A DNA stretch of 39,490 nt. It comes from Calothrix sp. MO_192.B10 (GTDB lineage: Bacteria; Cyanobacteriota; Cyanobacteriia; Cyanobacteriales; Nostocaceae). The position numbers and the translations under genes were made by a program. The stretch lies in NCBI GenBank assembly GCA_030065055.1, contig JASJDS010000050.1, positions 1-39,490 on the forward strand, given 5' to 3'. The number at the start of each line of letters is the position of its first letter. The stretch's first letter is position 1. Positions 8,577-17,101 of the stretch are shown here, piece after piece. The notes under the pieces are model-generated. The model was not told where the DNA came from. It did no database searches and was given only the letters and a program-made list of their open reading frames with translations.

Positions 8577-9683
8577 CTACCCAGCTTTGGGCTGTACAAG
8601 ATTTTCCGCACCTTGAACCACCTTCGCTGACACAATTTTGTCACCAGCCTTGATTTTGCTCAAGACATCCTTCCCTTCAGTTACATAGCCAAACACAGAG
8701 TAACGCCCATCCAAAATATTCCGTCCGGCGGGAGTTAACTCCGAGTCAAACAGCAGGAAGAAAAATTGTGAAGAAGCATTATTAATATCCACTTCCGCAC
8801 GAGCCATACCCATCGCACCGTAAGCAGAGAAAGGTAACTTTGGCGACTCAGTATAAAGACCAGCTTGTTCAAAAGTAATACCATAGAGCGGTTCCTTATC
8901 CCCTTCCACCCAAATTTCTAAGGGAATAGAACGGTATTTTTTAGTTTTAGGATCTACAAATCCAAATTCCTTCCCTGGAGGATCTCCCGTTTGTACCACA
9001 TAGGATTCTTCCGCCCGGGTAAAATCCAAACCATCATAGAAACCCCGTTGTACCAAATCCACAAAATTACCAGCAGTAATGGGAGCACTATAACCATCTA
9101 CCACCATGGTCATATTACCCTTATTGGTTTTTAACTCAATGGTAGCGCGTCCCTTCAGTTGGGGTAAATAGCTATACTTTGCTGGAACTTCAAAGGGGAA
9201 TTTATCCACCATTAACTCTTCCAACTCACCCACAACATTGAGTAGTTGGGAGCGTTGCTGTAAAACTTTCCCTTTATCCCTAGTAGAGACAACATCTTGT
9301 AACCCACTCACTCCATCTTTCAACTTAGCAATCAAAGTCTCTGCTTGAGCTTGGCGTTCGGTGGGTACACCTTCTAAAATCTTCGCTGGCTTATCTAGTA
9401 CTCGTAATGCTTTGCTCACATCCTTAGACACAGCACTCCAACGGCGATTAGCTCGCATTTGGTTAGATATATCTTCTAAATCGCCTTGTAAATCTCGTAT
9501 AGGCTGGTTATCAATGGGTAGGGCATAACGTAACAACGCCTTACCATCAGTGATAGCATTACCAGCAGGAAGTCCAGCATAACTTGGGGGAGTCCACCCA
9601 ACCGTACCTGTAGCTAAAAATAGTATTACCAGCAGTAGTGAAATTACACTGTTGTGTAAACAGGATTTTAATAACTTGAACAT
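8577..9683 (-). CDS. Lumenal peptidyl-prolyl isomerase, TLP40/CYP38-like
   Basis: The mature protein should act in the thylakoid lumen or periplasm. The chosen ATG at 9683 (MFKLLKSCLHNSVISLLLV) gives a Sec-type signal peptide ending near PPSYAGLPAG. An ATG seven codons upstream (9704) is possible. The N-terminal half (about residues 40-165) is a charged helical region with DLQGDLEDISNQMRANRRW and a Lys/Gln-rich helix. This matches the helical bundle of plant CYP38/TLP40. A cyclophilin-type beta barrel follows (about 170-360), with IELKTNKGNMTMVVDG, APITAGNFVDLVQRGFYDGL, ASSQFFFLLFDSELTPAGRNILDGRYSVFGYV. In plants CYP38 is needed for photosystem II assembly; the bacterial role is inferred from that. 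Whether the isomerase is active is uncertain, as this clade often diverges at catalytic positions. Confidence 0.9.
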   Translation of the reverse strand: MFKLLKSCLHNSVISLLLVILFLATGTVGWTPPSYAGLPAGNAITDGKALLRYALPIDNQPIRDLQGDLEDISNQMRANRRWSAVSKDVSKALRVLDKPAKILEGVPTERQAQAETLIAKLKDGVSGLQDVVSTRDKGKVLQQRSQLLNVVGELEELMVDKFPFEVPAKYSYLPQLKGRATIELKTNKGNMTMVVDGYSAPITAGNFVDLVQRGFYDGLDFTRAEESYVVQTGDPPGKEFGFVDPKTKKYRSIPLEIWVEGDKEPLYGITFEQAGLYTESPKLPFSAYGAMGMARAEVDINNASSQFFFLLFDSELTPAGRNILDGRYSVFGYVTEGKDVLSKIKAGDKIVSAKVVQGAENLVQPKAG

Positions 9684-10110
9684 GGGATAGCTCAAATGCA
9701 GCATCAATTTTTTGTCTGGGCGAACCCATCAATCATCTTCCCACAGTAACGCTGCGCGTAATTCAAAATTCAAAATTCAAAATTCAAAATTGGTATTACT
9801 CTCTGCGCCTGGAGCGCCTCTGCGTGAGACAAATTCAAAATTCCCCTCACAATGCCTAATTTCTCGTAAATAGTTATCTCTTATATCCTATCCGCTTAAA
9901 TACTCTTAATAAAACTCACGCAAAGACGCAAAGACGCAAAGGTTATAAGGTTATTTTATTATGGGCTTACTTCCGGACTTGATATGAAATGTTTTAAGTA
10001 GATGGGAACCTCTTTCTCTGCGCTCTCTGCGCCTCTGCGGTTCAATAACCCCTCAAAATGAAACGCACCACTAATTTATCAATGACAAAACTGAGAACTG
10101 AAATACTACC
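9684..10110. other. Repeat-rich gap upstream of the cyclophilin gene
   Basis: No gene is seen. The gap has four heptamers ATTCAAA (9761-9788). It also has several copies of purine/pyrimidine-biased repeats of the ACGCAAAGACGCAAAG and CTCTGCGCCTCTGCG kinds (about 9798-9830, 9915-9945 and 10015-10045), which are dispersed repeats common in Nostocales. The same AAAGACGCAAAG unit recurs at about 19350. Confidence 0.7.
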
Positions 10111-11502
10111 CTAATCATCTGACATTTGTGTACGCATTGCAGCAAGATTTTCTCGCACAGTTACAGTAGTAGGATGATTAGTACCCAAAACCCGTTCGCA
10201 AATCTCCAAAGCTTGTTGTAAAAGAGGCTTTGCTTCACTGTACCTTCCTTGGGAATCGTAGAGTAATGCTAGATTGTTGAGGCTGGCTGCAACATCAGGA
10301 TGTGATTCACCCAACAGCCGTTTTCTCATTTCTAAAGCTTGTTGGTAAAGAGGTTCGGCTTCACTGTACCTTCCTTGGGAACGGTAGAGATATGCCAGAT
10401 TGTTGAGACTGGTTGCAACTGAAGGATGTGATTCACCCAACAGCCGTTTTCTCATTTGCAAAGCTTGTTGGTAAAGAGGTTCGGCTTCACTGTACCTTCC
10501 TTGGGAACGGTAAAGAAATGCCAGATTGTTGATACTGGTTGCAACTGAAGGATGTGATTCACCCAACAGCCGTTTTTTCATTTGCAAAGCTTGTTGGTAA
10601 AGAGACTCCGCTTCACTGTACCTTCCTTGGGAACGGTAGAGAAATGCTAGATTGTTGAGGCTGGCTGCTAAATCTACTTCCAAACCCAGTTCTGTTTGTA
10701 GTGCAACTGCTTTTTGATAATATTCAATCCCTAACTCTTGTTCCTGCTTGTAATCCTGAGCCTCTCCCCTATCCAATCTTTTTTTATAGATATCTGCCAT
10801 CCTGGAATATAAAGTAGCTAAATTAGCATCTTTGACTCCCCGTTGCTGTTCCGTCTGCCTAATTAATTCTTGCAAATCTTGAATAGGCAAAAAATACTCA
10901 TTATCTTCATCCTTACTAACTAAACCCTCTTTTTCCAAAGCAAAGCGTATTGGTTCAATATCCTGATTAGAAACGGTAATTTTCTTATGGGATACAAACC
11001 GAAATACCCCCTCACGCCATCCCCAAAAGTCCGGAGATTTCTGAGTCAAATCCACCAAAATTTGATTAGTCACCCAGAGAATAATTGCATAGGGAAACTC
11101 CCGTAACGCTTCCCTTGTCCACTGCAAATAACCAAAAAATTTATCCTGCTCTGACTTCTCCTCTCCTAACTTTAAAAAATAAAGTTGTTCTGTACCCGTC
11201 ACAGTAATCACCGCAGGTTGATGTTGACGGAGATATTCTTCTTGCTCTACCAATTGATTAATAGCTGCTTTTAAACTTGGTTCTCCCCTCGCCAACTTCA
11301 CCCGATAAGTATGGAAACAGGGTTGCAACTCTGTTTCATATTGTTCAATAATACTATCTCTAAAATTCAAGTCATCACAAACCGCAATAATAATTACTAA
11401 TTTACCAATCTTCCCTTCAATGGTAACAATCAAATCATCATAAGCATCTTGGTTGGGATCTTCTTCTATAAGAGGAACATTATCCACCTCACTATTTCCC
11501 AT
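10111..11502 (-). CDS. TPR protein with a STAND-associated-like N-terminal domain (module A)
   Basis: The 463-residue protein has two parts. Residues about 30-175 form an alpha/beta domain (KLVIIIAVCDD, AVITVTGTEQLYFL, FPYAIILWVTNQILVDL, SPDFWGWREGVFRF). This resembles the first 180 residues of the WD40 NTPase at 24406-29400 (FPFPVILWLTDEV, APDFKSWAATTIKF). No P-loop is visible, so it is not obviously catalytic. Residues about 225-455 are tetratricopeptide repeats of the 42-residue kinesin-light-chain type: four near-identical units with NNLAFLYRSQGRYSEAE and LYQQALQMRKRLLGESHP. Such repeats bind proteins. The gene starts 65 bases after the ATPase gene on the same strand, so the two probably form an operon. 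The function is unknown; a sensor or scaffold for the ATPase is my inference. Confidence 0.8.
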   Translation of the reverse strand: MGNSEVDNVPLIEEDPNQDAYDDLIVTIEGKIGKLVIIIAVCDDLNFRDSIIEQYETELQPCFHTYRVKLARGEPSLKAAINQLVEQEEYLRQHQPAVITVTGTEQLYFLKLGEEKSEQDKFFGYLQWTREALREFPYAIILWVTNQILVDLTQKSPDFWGWREGVFRFVSHKKITVSNQDIEPIRFALEKEGLVSKDEDNEYFLPIQDLQELIRQTEQQRGVKDANLATLYSRMADIYKKRLDRGEAQDYKQEQELGIEYYQKAVALQTELGLEVDLAASLNNLAFLYRSQGRYSEAESLYQQALQMKKRLLGESHPSVATSINNLAFLYRSQGRYSEAEPLYQQALQMRKRLLGESHPSVATSLNNLAYLYRSQGRYSEAEPLYQQALEMRKRLLGESHPDVAASLNNLALLYDSQGRYSEAKPLLQQALEICERVLGTNHPTTVTVRENLAAMRTQMSDD

Positions 11503-11567
11503 TTATCTATACTCCCTGAGGTTTAAATCCCCATTACAAAACGTAATTATGAATTATGAATTACGAA

Positions 11568-12860
11568 TTATGAATTATTTATCAACCCCTGTTCCTTCAA
11601 CAATTCCACCACAATGGGGTGAACATCATACCAGTTTTGACGATTGCGATATTCCAACACTGACAACCCATGTAATAAACCCAAAAATTCTGGATCTTTA
11701 GGGTCTTCCGGCATAAAATCATGATAAACAGTTTGCAATATCTCATAATCAACCTTGCCCAAAGGAACAGCAAAGTCATTGCGAATATTATTGATTGCTT
11801 TATCTAATATATCATCATTAATCGCCACATCTTTATCTGGATGTCGTCGAATCAAACGCAGACAAATCCGACAACATTCATTAGCAATACGAATTAATTC
11901 CCGCAGCACACCACCACTATATATAACTATTGTTTCCGCAGATTTTCTCCCTAGAATCTCATCAGGAATACGCTTCTGTAATATTTCACATAAAACATCC
12001 ATACTTCCTTCACGGGGTTGAGCATTGGCTCGGCGATTTTCCCCCTTAGCAAATATTTTTACCACCGGCATGACCACAATTTGGTCATTAGTTTCCGTCT
12101 CAATCAAAGGTCGGAGAAACTTATCCCTTAATACAGCAATGGGAATAGTATAAATAATCCGAAAATTAGGTAAACAAAGGGCTTTAATATTATCCCGATA
12201 AATATCATTTACCCTACCTAAATCTAACTTATCTAAATCATCAATAATCACCAACACATCTTGTTTAACAGCCACTTGAATTAAAGCAGCAATTTCATTA
12301 ATTCTTGCCACCAAATCAGATATTTTGCGCTCAAACTCCTGCTTGAGTTCATAACGAATGGTGGAATCAATTTTTAACTTAGTAGTAATTAATTTAAAAA
12401 AGTCAAATCCCGTGGAAGCTTCCCCTTGTAAATTAGTTTCCTCCGTGCGAGTGCGAGTAGCAAACCACTTATACAAAGCATCCTTCGTTGATTGGGGAAT
12501 CTTCACCCGTCGCCCTTCCGCTGACCACATTAAATTAACCGCGATCGCAAATAGAATATTAATGTGGTTCACATCGGACATTTCGATGGTATCAGAGATA
12601 GAAAACGAAACCACAAAATAGCGATCGCCCAATTGTCTGCGAAACTCTGCCAATAAGGTAGACTTCCCACACCCCCTATGTCCCGTAAAAATAATTTTGC
12701 CATCACTAGAGGGGCTATCTTCCACCAATTGCTCTAATTCTTCCATCGTTTCTTCCCCATACTTCACCCGAAACCGATCCAAAGCCTTCTGTTCTATCAG
12801 TGGTTGTAGTTCCAGGTTTCTGTAAGCTGACCGAAATGATTCTAGTAACTCTTGGGACAT
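11568..12860 (-). CDS. P-loop ATPase, first gene of module A
   Basis: An AAA/STAND-like ATPase of 430 residues if started at the ATG 12860 (MSQELLESFRSAYRN); a TTG nine codons upstream is the alternative. Walker A is GHRGCGKST (60-68). Walker B is VLVIIDDLDKLD (202-213). A strand IIYTIP (235-240) at the expected sensor-1 position follows, and IYSGGVLRELIRIANEC is a lid-like helical segment. The C-terminus has a winged-helix-like stretch, LLHGLSVLEYRNRQNWYDVHPIVVELL. All of these match, in order, the ATPase at 29437-30822 (GHIGCGKST, LVVIVDNLDRVD, LVYTIP, ISGGHIRNLLGLL, FEYRDRQGRWFGISPAL). The two are paralogues. The downstream TPR gene should be its partner. Substrate and biological role are unknown. 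Confidence 0.85.
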   Translation of the reverse strand: MSQELLESFRSAYRNLELQPLIEQKALDRFRVKYGEETMEELEQLVEDSPSSDGKIIFTGHRGCGKSTLLAEFRRQLGDRYFVVSFSISDTIEMSDVNHINILFAIAVNLMWSAEGRRVKIPQSTKDALYKWFATRTRTEETNLQGEASTGFDFFKLITTKLKIDSTIRYELKQEFERKISDLVARINEIAALIQVAVKQDVLVIIDDLDKLDLGRVNDIYRDNIKALCLPNFRIIYTIPIAVLRDKFLRPLIETETNDQIVVMPVVKIFAKGENRRANAQPREGSMDVLCEILQKRIPDEILGRKSAETIVIYSGGVLRELIRIANECCRICLRLIRRHPDKDVAINDDILDKAINNIRNDFAVPLGKVDYEILQTVYHDFMPEDPKDPEFLGLLHGLSVLEYRNRQNWYDVHPIVVELLKEQGLINNS

Positions 12861-13258
12861 CTGATAGCACGATGGATAATTTGTCAATCAAATCCACTCT
12901 ACCATCACGTGAATCAGGCAGCTTTGCTGGAGACAAGGGGAGTGTGGGGAGTGTGGGGAGTGAAGGAGTAGGGGCGCAAGGCTTGCGCCCTAGAGTGAAG
13001 GAGTAGGGGCGGGGTTTCCCCGCCCGGAGGGAAGGGGACAAATTTTTCTTTATTACTTATTACTTATTACTTCACTCCTCACTTTCCAGTCAGGGTCAAC
13101 CTCCCCAATCCTCCAGTATCAAAATCCACTTAAAATGGAGATGTCCTTCATAAATGATGAAAACCACCCCCCCAGGGGTACCTTAATTTTTCCGGAATTA
13201 TACAAACTGAGGTTGTTATTGGTTCCTATAAAGTCAAGAAATTTATAGAGGGAAAAGT
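12861..13258. other. Gap with hairpin repeats and an ndhJ relic
   Basis: The promoter of module A should lie here. The gap has a nonamer repeat (GTGTGGGGA, about 12937-12960) and two long GC hairpins, 12972-12990 (GGGCGCAAG/CTTGCGCCC) and 13007-13025 (GGGCGGGG-TTT-CCCCGCCC). It also has a TTATTAC heptamer run near 13052-13072 and the ndhJ-like fragment described separately. AGAGGGA at 13247-13253 is the tyrosinase ribosome binding site. Confidence 0.7.
13093..13162 (-). pseudogene. Decayed fragment of ndhJ
   Basis: The stretch aligns without gaps to 14926-14995, inside the intact ndhJ on the same strand. By eye, about 57 of the first 67 bases match (roughly 85 percent). Read on the minus strand it gives IYEGHLHFKWILILEDWGG, against [19 protein letters not shown] in NdhJ. 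It then hits a TGA where NdhJ has Trp. Only this 20-codon piece is recognisable. It sits about 100 bases before the tyrosinase start, so tyrosinase lies between the relic and real ndhJ. Confidence 0.75.
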
Positions 13259-14458
13259 ATGGATAATAACATAGTTGAGACTACAGGCCCTTTCGTTAGG
13301 AAAGAAATTAATCAGCTCAGTGCAGAGGAACTACAAAAATTACGCACTGCATATGCTTTATTACAACAAGAAGTTGAAGAAGGCGGATATCAGCAAGTAG
13401 CAGGGTTACACGGTTTGCCAAATCCCGCCTATTGCCCACATCATCAACCGAATTTTTTACCTTGGCATCGTGCTTACGTTTTGCGTTTTGAGCAGGCGTT
13501 ACAAAGACATGTGCCTGATGTTACTTTACCTTACTGGGACTGGGTTTCTCAGGAGTCACAGGCAACAGGATTACCTGATGCTGTAGTTGAAAGTACTTAT
13601 ATTAATTCAGAAGGAGTAGAAGTACCTAACCCTCTTTACAGTGCCCAACAAGCTGGTGGTGAGCAAACCACTCGTAGTCCTCGTCCAAGTTGGTGGTTCA
13701 GATTTTTTGAGAGGGATCTGGCTATTGCCATGCAACAAACCAACTTTATTGATTTTTCCAATCGTTTGGAAGCTCCCCATGATTCTGTACATGGTTGGGT
13801 TGGTGGTTCCATGAGTCAAGTCGCCTTTGCTGCTTTTGACCCCGTTTTTTGGATGCACCACGCCTATGTTGACCGTCAATGGTACATTTGGCAACAAAAT
13901 AATCCAGGGGTTCCAGTTCCAGATGATGTGGCCCAAGAGATTTATGAAGAACTGGATATGTCAGCAAATGACATTCTCGATATCAATAATCTTCCATATC
14001 AATATGATGAATCTACAGAACCAGCCGTAGGGGCAAGACGAGTAATTACACCTTTTGGGTTGACAAAGTTCCGAGCTGTGGAATCCATGCAACCAAGAGT
14101 TGAATTAACAATTCATAACCTCTCAATGACCTCTGAGTCTTTCGAGTTACGAATCTTCCTCAACGATCCTAATGCCGATCATACCTCTCTAGTGAATGGA
14201 AATCCCCACTTTGCTGGCTCTGTCTTCTTATTTGGCATGGGTGGAGCCATGCATTCTATGGAGATGGACCACGGAATGCATCACCCTGGACACAAAGTAA
14301 CCTTTGAAAGGGCAGTGGATATCACCAATGCTCTCGATCTAAGTGCCAGCCAAGGGGGAAATTTTGACATCAAAATGCTCATACTAGATGTTGATGGCCA
14401 ACCAGTAGAAAACCCACCATTTGAAATGCCTAGTGTTTCTCTCAAACGCCACCCATGA
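13259..14458 (+). CDS. Tyrosinase / haemocyanin-like type-3 copper protein
   Basis: A 399-residue protein with both copper sites of type-3 copper oxidases, which hydroxylate phenols or oxidise catechols, or carry oxygen. CuA: His51, His61 and His70 (PWHRAYVLRFEQAL). Cys59-Pro-His61 is the C-x-H arrangement that forms a Cys-His thioether in fungal tyrosinases and molluscan haemocyanins. CuB: His174 and His178 (PHDSVHGW), and His201 in DPVFWMHHAYVDRQW. After about residue 275 comes a beta-sandwich-like domain like the haemocyanin C-terminal domain (VELTIHNLS, HFAGSVFLFGMGG). It holds a Met/His-rich segment at 331-345 (MHSMEMDHGMHHPGH). No signal peptide is seen, so it may be cytosolic. The ATG follows a good ribosome binding site. 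It has no copper chaperone neighbour. Function beyond copper chemistry is uncertain. Confidence 0.9.
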   Translation: MDNNIVETTGPFVRKEINQLSAEELQKLRTAYALLQQEVEEGGYQQVAGLHGLPNPAYCPHHQPNFLPWHRAYVLRFEQALQRHVPDVTLPYWDWVSQESQATGLPDAVVESTYINSEGVEVPNPLYSAQQAGGEQTTRSPRPSWWFRFFERDLAIAMQQTNFIDFSNRLEAPHDSVHGWVGGSMSQVAFAAFDPVFWMHHAYVDRQWYIWQQNNPGVPVPDDVAQEIYEELDMSANDILDINNLPYQYDESTEPAVGARRVITPFGLTKFRAVESMQPRVELTIHNLSMTSESFELRIFLNDPNADHTSLVNGNPHFAGSVFLFGMGGAMHSMEMDHGMHHPGHKVTFERAVDITNALDLSASQGGNFDIKMLILDVDGQPVENPPFEMPSVSLKRHP

Positions 14459-14607
14459 GGAAGTAATAAGTAATAAGTGATTGGTTAATAATAAAACTTT
14501 TAACCAATCACCTGTTTAGATCCCCGACTTCTATCCTAGTAATCCCTAGGATGTGCGGATATTTATTCATAAGTCGGGCATATTTTACGTAGCCTGACTG
14601 TAGATGG

Positions 14608-14671
14608 GTAGGGGCACGGCACCAGCAAGACAATTTTATACACCAAAAGATTGTGGTTGCCGTGCCCTTAC
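14608..14671. repeat. Short palindromic element with GTAGGGGCACGGCA termini
   Basis: GTAGGGGCACGGCA (14608-14621) and TGCCGTGCCCTTAC (14658-14671) are inverted repeats with one mismatch, enclosing 36 bases. The same termini bound the 697-bp repeat island at 7815-8511, so this is a second, short member of that family. Confidence 0.8.
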
Positions 14672-14807
14672 GAATCATGTATGTGTCGCCAACATTATTT
14701 GAATTGGTATTAGCAAGAACAGGGTTGTCAGAGGCGGGGTGAGGTTTAATTGTATACCCCACTTAACCTAAAACAATCCTATTTGAGTTGTAAAATTAGC
14801 GGTGTCC

Positions 14808-14840
14808 AGATCCCCGACTTCTTGAAGAAGTCGGGGATCT
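14808..14840 (+). terminator. Long palindrome followed by a T run
   Basis: AGATCCCCGACTTCTT and its exact reverse complement are separated by a single G (16-bp arms). AATTTTTT follows on the plus strand, so it could terminate the tyrosinase transcript. The same AGATCCCCGACTTCT sequence is dispersed in the window (14518-14532, 37630-37647 and 37786-37803), so it is also a mobile-type repeat. Confidence 0.6.
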
Positions 14841-14870
14841 AATTTTTTACTAATTTTTTACTGGGCTGGT

Positions 14871-15395
14871 TTAATAAGCATCCTGCAACTCATAAAAGTC
14901 AGGAGAGATATAATCCTTACGTAAGGGCCAACCTACCCAATCCTCTGGCATCAAAATCCGCTTCAAATTGGGATGTCCTTCATAAATAATGCCGTACATA
15001 TCATAGGATTCCCGTTCTTGCCAGTCCGCAGTCTTCCAAATCCAATACACTGAAGGCACCACAGGATTTTCCCTAGGCAAGAATACTTTGACACGCACCT
15101 CTTCCGGTCTATCCGCATTATCACTGACTTTAATCAAGTGATACATACTCACCAACTCTTGCCCAGGACCAAGGTCAATCCCAGCTTGACACTGGAGATA
15201 GTTAAATCCATAGGCATAGAGGGCTGTAGCAATGGGCAGTAAAAAATCTGCCTCTACCTTAATGATTTCCACCCCATTCACGTCAGCCTCTAAGGACTCA
15301 TGGGCAAAACCATTTTCTGTCAACCACTGGGAAACTTTACCAGCTTGGACAATGGATTCTTCCTCTGCTGGTACTGGTTTCGATTCTTCAGCCAC
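14871..15395 (-). CDS. ndhJ: NAD(P)H-quinone oxidoreductase subunit J
   Basis: NdhJ (homologue of NuoC and the 30-kDa complex I subunit) is part of the peripheral arm of the thylakoid NDH-1 complex, used in cyclic electron flow, respiration and CO2 uptake. The 174-residue protein ends in the signature [37 protein letters not shown] variable acidic N-terminus precedes the core, which is usual. The start is GTG (15393-15395). It is fixed by a strong AGGAGG ribosome binding site just upstream (minus-strand sense of 15405-15410), which lies inside the ndhK 3' end. The gene overlaps ndhK by eight bases, so translation is coupled. It is the last gene of ndhC-ndhK-ndhJ, the order found in cyanobacteria and chloroplasts. 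Confidence 0.97.
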   Translation of the reverse strand: MAEESKPVPAEEESIVQAGKVSQWLTENGFAHESLEADVNGVEIIKVEADFLLPIATALYAYGFNYLQCQAGIDLGPGQELVSMYHLIKVSDNADRPEEVRVKVFLPRENPVVPSVYWIWKTADWQERESYDMYGIIYEGHPNLKRILMPEDWVGWPLRKDYISPDFYELQDAY

Positions 15396-16131
15396 GGTTA
15401 ATTTCCTCCTTTTGTGACTGGGAAGTCAATAAAGCAGGTGGTACTGGCATACCCATACCTTCTGTTAACTCCTTGGGTGGAGTATAGCGGGCATCGGTCT
15501 GCAAATACTTACCAGTTAAGATTTCCTCGGTTGGCTTCATATTGTGAGTAGTACTGTAATAGCGGTGGGTTTGCTTAATTAAACCCCGTTCTTGGATGGA
15601 ATCATTACTGATTTTCTTCCGCAGCTTGATAATCGCATCAATAATTGCTTCTGGACGGGGAGGACAACCAGGTAAATACACATCCACGGGAATCAGCTTA
15701 TCAACCCCGCGCACCGCCGTAGGTGAATCCATGCTGAACATACCGCCAGTAATGGTACAAGCACCCATAGCAATTACATACTTGGGTTCTGGCATTTGTT
15801 CGTAAAGACGCACCAATTGGGGTGCCATCTTCATGGTAATCGTACCAGCAGTAATGATTAAATCGGCTTGCCGGGGGCTAGAACGGGGAATTAGACCAAA
15901 ACGGTCAAAATCGAACCGAGAACCAATTAAAGCGGCAAACTCAATGAAACAGCAAGCAGTACCAAATAACAAGGGCCACAAACTGGATAGTCTTGCCCAG
16001 TTGTGCAAATCGTCAACGGTGGTGAGGATGACGTTTTCAGAGAGTTCTTGGGTAACTGTGGGACTGCCAATTGGATTAATGATACTTTCTCCCTCCAATT
16101 TCTTTCCCTTTAAATTTGCATCTAAGACCAT
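15388..16131 (-). CDS. ndhK: NAD(P)H-quinone oxidoreductase subunit K
   Basis: NdhK (NuoB homologue) carries the terminal 4Fe-4S cluster N2 next to the quinone site of NDH-1. In the 247-residue protein the cluster ligands are visible: Cys60-Cys61 in [12 protein letters not shown], Cys125 in [10 protein letters not shown], and Cys156 in [10 protein letters not shown]. The core is preceded by about 35 extra residues ([19 protein letters not shown]). That stretch overlaps the 3' end of ndhC, and its ATG is supported by AAAGGAG upstream. A later internal start (Met100 or beyond) would lose the cluster. The C-terminus from about residue 195 on is variable and Pro-rich. It overlaps ndhC by 10 bases and ndhJ by eight. 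Confidence 0.97.
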   Translation of the reverse strand: MVLDANLKGKKLEGESIINPIGSPTVTQELSENVILTTVDDLHNWARLSSLWPLLFGTACCFIEFAALIGSRFDFDRFGLIPRSSPRQADLIITAGTITMKMAPQLVRLYEQMPEPKYVIAMGACTITGGMFSMDSPTAVRGVDKLIPVDVYLPGCPPRPEAIIDAIIKLRKKISNDSIQERGLIKQTHRYYSTTHNMKPTEEILTGKYLQTDARYTPPKELTEGMGMPVPPALLTSQSQKEEINRG

Positions 16132-16484
16132 TCCAACGCTCCTTTACGCCATGCATAAACTAGAGCAATTACTAGAATTGCAATAAAAATGAGTGCTTCA
16201 ATAAATGCCAATAACCCCAGACGGTGAAAAGCTACCGCCCAAGGATATAAAAATACCGTCTCTACATCAAAGACGACGAAGACGAGGGCAAACATATAGT
16301 AACGGATGTTGAACTGAATCCATGCCCCGCCTATGGGTTCCATCCCAGATTCGTAGGTGGTGCGCTTTTCTGGATAGCGTCCGGTGGGACGTAAGAGTTT
16401 GGATGCTGCAAGAGCTAAGGCTGGTACTAGGCTACATAGGAGTAGAAAGCCTAGAAAGTACTCGTAACCGCTGAGGACAAACAC
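16122..16484 (-). CDS. ndhC: NAD(P)H-quinone oxidoreductase subunit 3
   Basis: NdhC (NuoA homologue) is a membrane subunit of NDH-1, 120 residues with three predicted transmembrane helices (about 7-29, 63-85 and 90-112). The conserved loop [22 protein letters not shown] lacks the Cys found in mitochondrial ND3, as usual for the photosynthetic group. [12 protein letters not shown] with its acidic residues is also conserved. The start is a GTG (16482-16484), giving [10 protein letters not shown]. It heads the ndhC-ndhK-ndhJ operon. The promoter should lie in the 206-base gap to the divergent rubA. Confidence 0.96.
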   Translation of the reverse strand: MFVLSGYEYFLGFLLLCSLVPALALAASKLLRPTGRYPEKRTTYESGMEPIGGAWIQFNIRYYMFALVFVVFDVETVFLYPWAVAFHRLGLLAFIEALIFIAILVIALVYAWRKGALEWS

Positions 16485-16690
16485 AATGAATATCTAACGC
16501 TTTTGGGTGTAAATAACTCTGTTACCTGCTTGTACATACATTATATATTTGTCAGCTGCCCAATTCTGGGGAACAGATACCAAAACAGATTAGATTCCTG
16601 AGTGCTGGTTATAAAAAAAACTAACAGTTATGTCATAATTTGTAACGTATATTTAATATTTGCCTCAGAAGTATCCACTTTGCCAAAGCC

Positions 16691-17026
16691 ATGAGCGAAC
16701 AAGATGTTGATACCACGGTGCTAGACCGTTACGAATGTCGTGCCTGCGGTTACGTATATGAACCAGAAAAGGGAGACGACAGACGTGATATTGATCCAGG
16801 AACACCCTTTGCGGAACTACCTGTAAATTGGCGTTGCCCGGTTTGCAGTGCGAATAAGAAAGCCTTTACTAATGTGGGACCTGCTGGTACAGCATCAGGT
16901 TTTAAGGAAAACCTTAGTTATGGTTTTGGTGTAAATAAATTAACACCTGGTCAGAAGAATATTCTGATTTTTGGTGCTTTAGCCCTTGGTTTCTTATTTT
17001 TTATCAGTCTTTATGGTTTGAACTAG
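16691..17026 (+). CDS. rubA: Membrane-anchored rubredoxin RubA
   Basis: RubA is a rubredoxin needed for photosystem II (and in some species photosystem I) assembly in cyanobacteria, algae and plants. The iron ligands are Cys16 and Cys19 (CRACGYVYEP) and Cys49 and Cys52 (CPVCSANKKAF). The intervening DIDPGTPFAELPVNWRCP is typical. After a linker, a single C-terminal transmembrane helix (about residues 91-108, ILIFGALALGFLFFISLYG) anchors it in the thylakoid membrane. Length (111) fits. It is the first gene of the conserved rubA-ycf48-psbEFLJ cluster, with ycf48 starting 75 bases after its stop, and it diverges from ndhC. Confidence 0.97.
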   Translation: MSEQDVDTTVLDRYECRACGYVYEPEKGDDRRDIDPGTPFAELPVNWRCPVCSANKKAFTNVGPAGTASGFKENLSYGFGVNKLTPGQKNILIFGALALGFLFFISLYGLN

Positions 17027-17101
17027 CCGTGTTAGTCAGAGGTTTAAAACTGTAAATCAAGATTGTATCAACGATACCGACAAAATACTAATAAGTTAAA
17101 A

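Larger units (their letters stand above)
14459..14870. other. Gap between tyrosinase and ndhJ with palindromic repeats
   Basis: No gene is seen between the two convergent genes. The gap contains a TAATAAG heptamer pair after the tyrosinase stop, a half element AGATCCCCGACTTCT (14518-14532), the GGCACGGC palindrome (14608-14671) and the AGATCCCCGACTTCTT palindrome (14808-14840). Confidence 0.7.
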
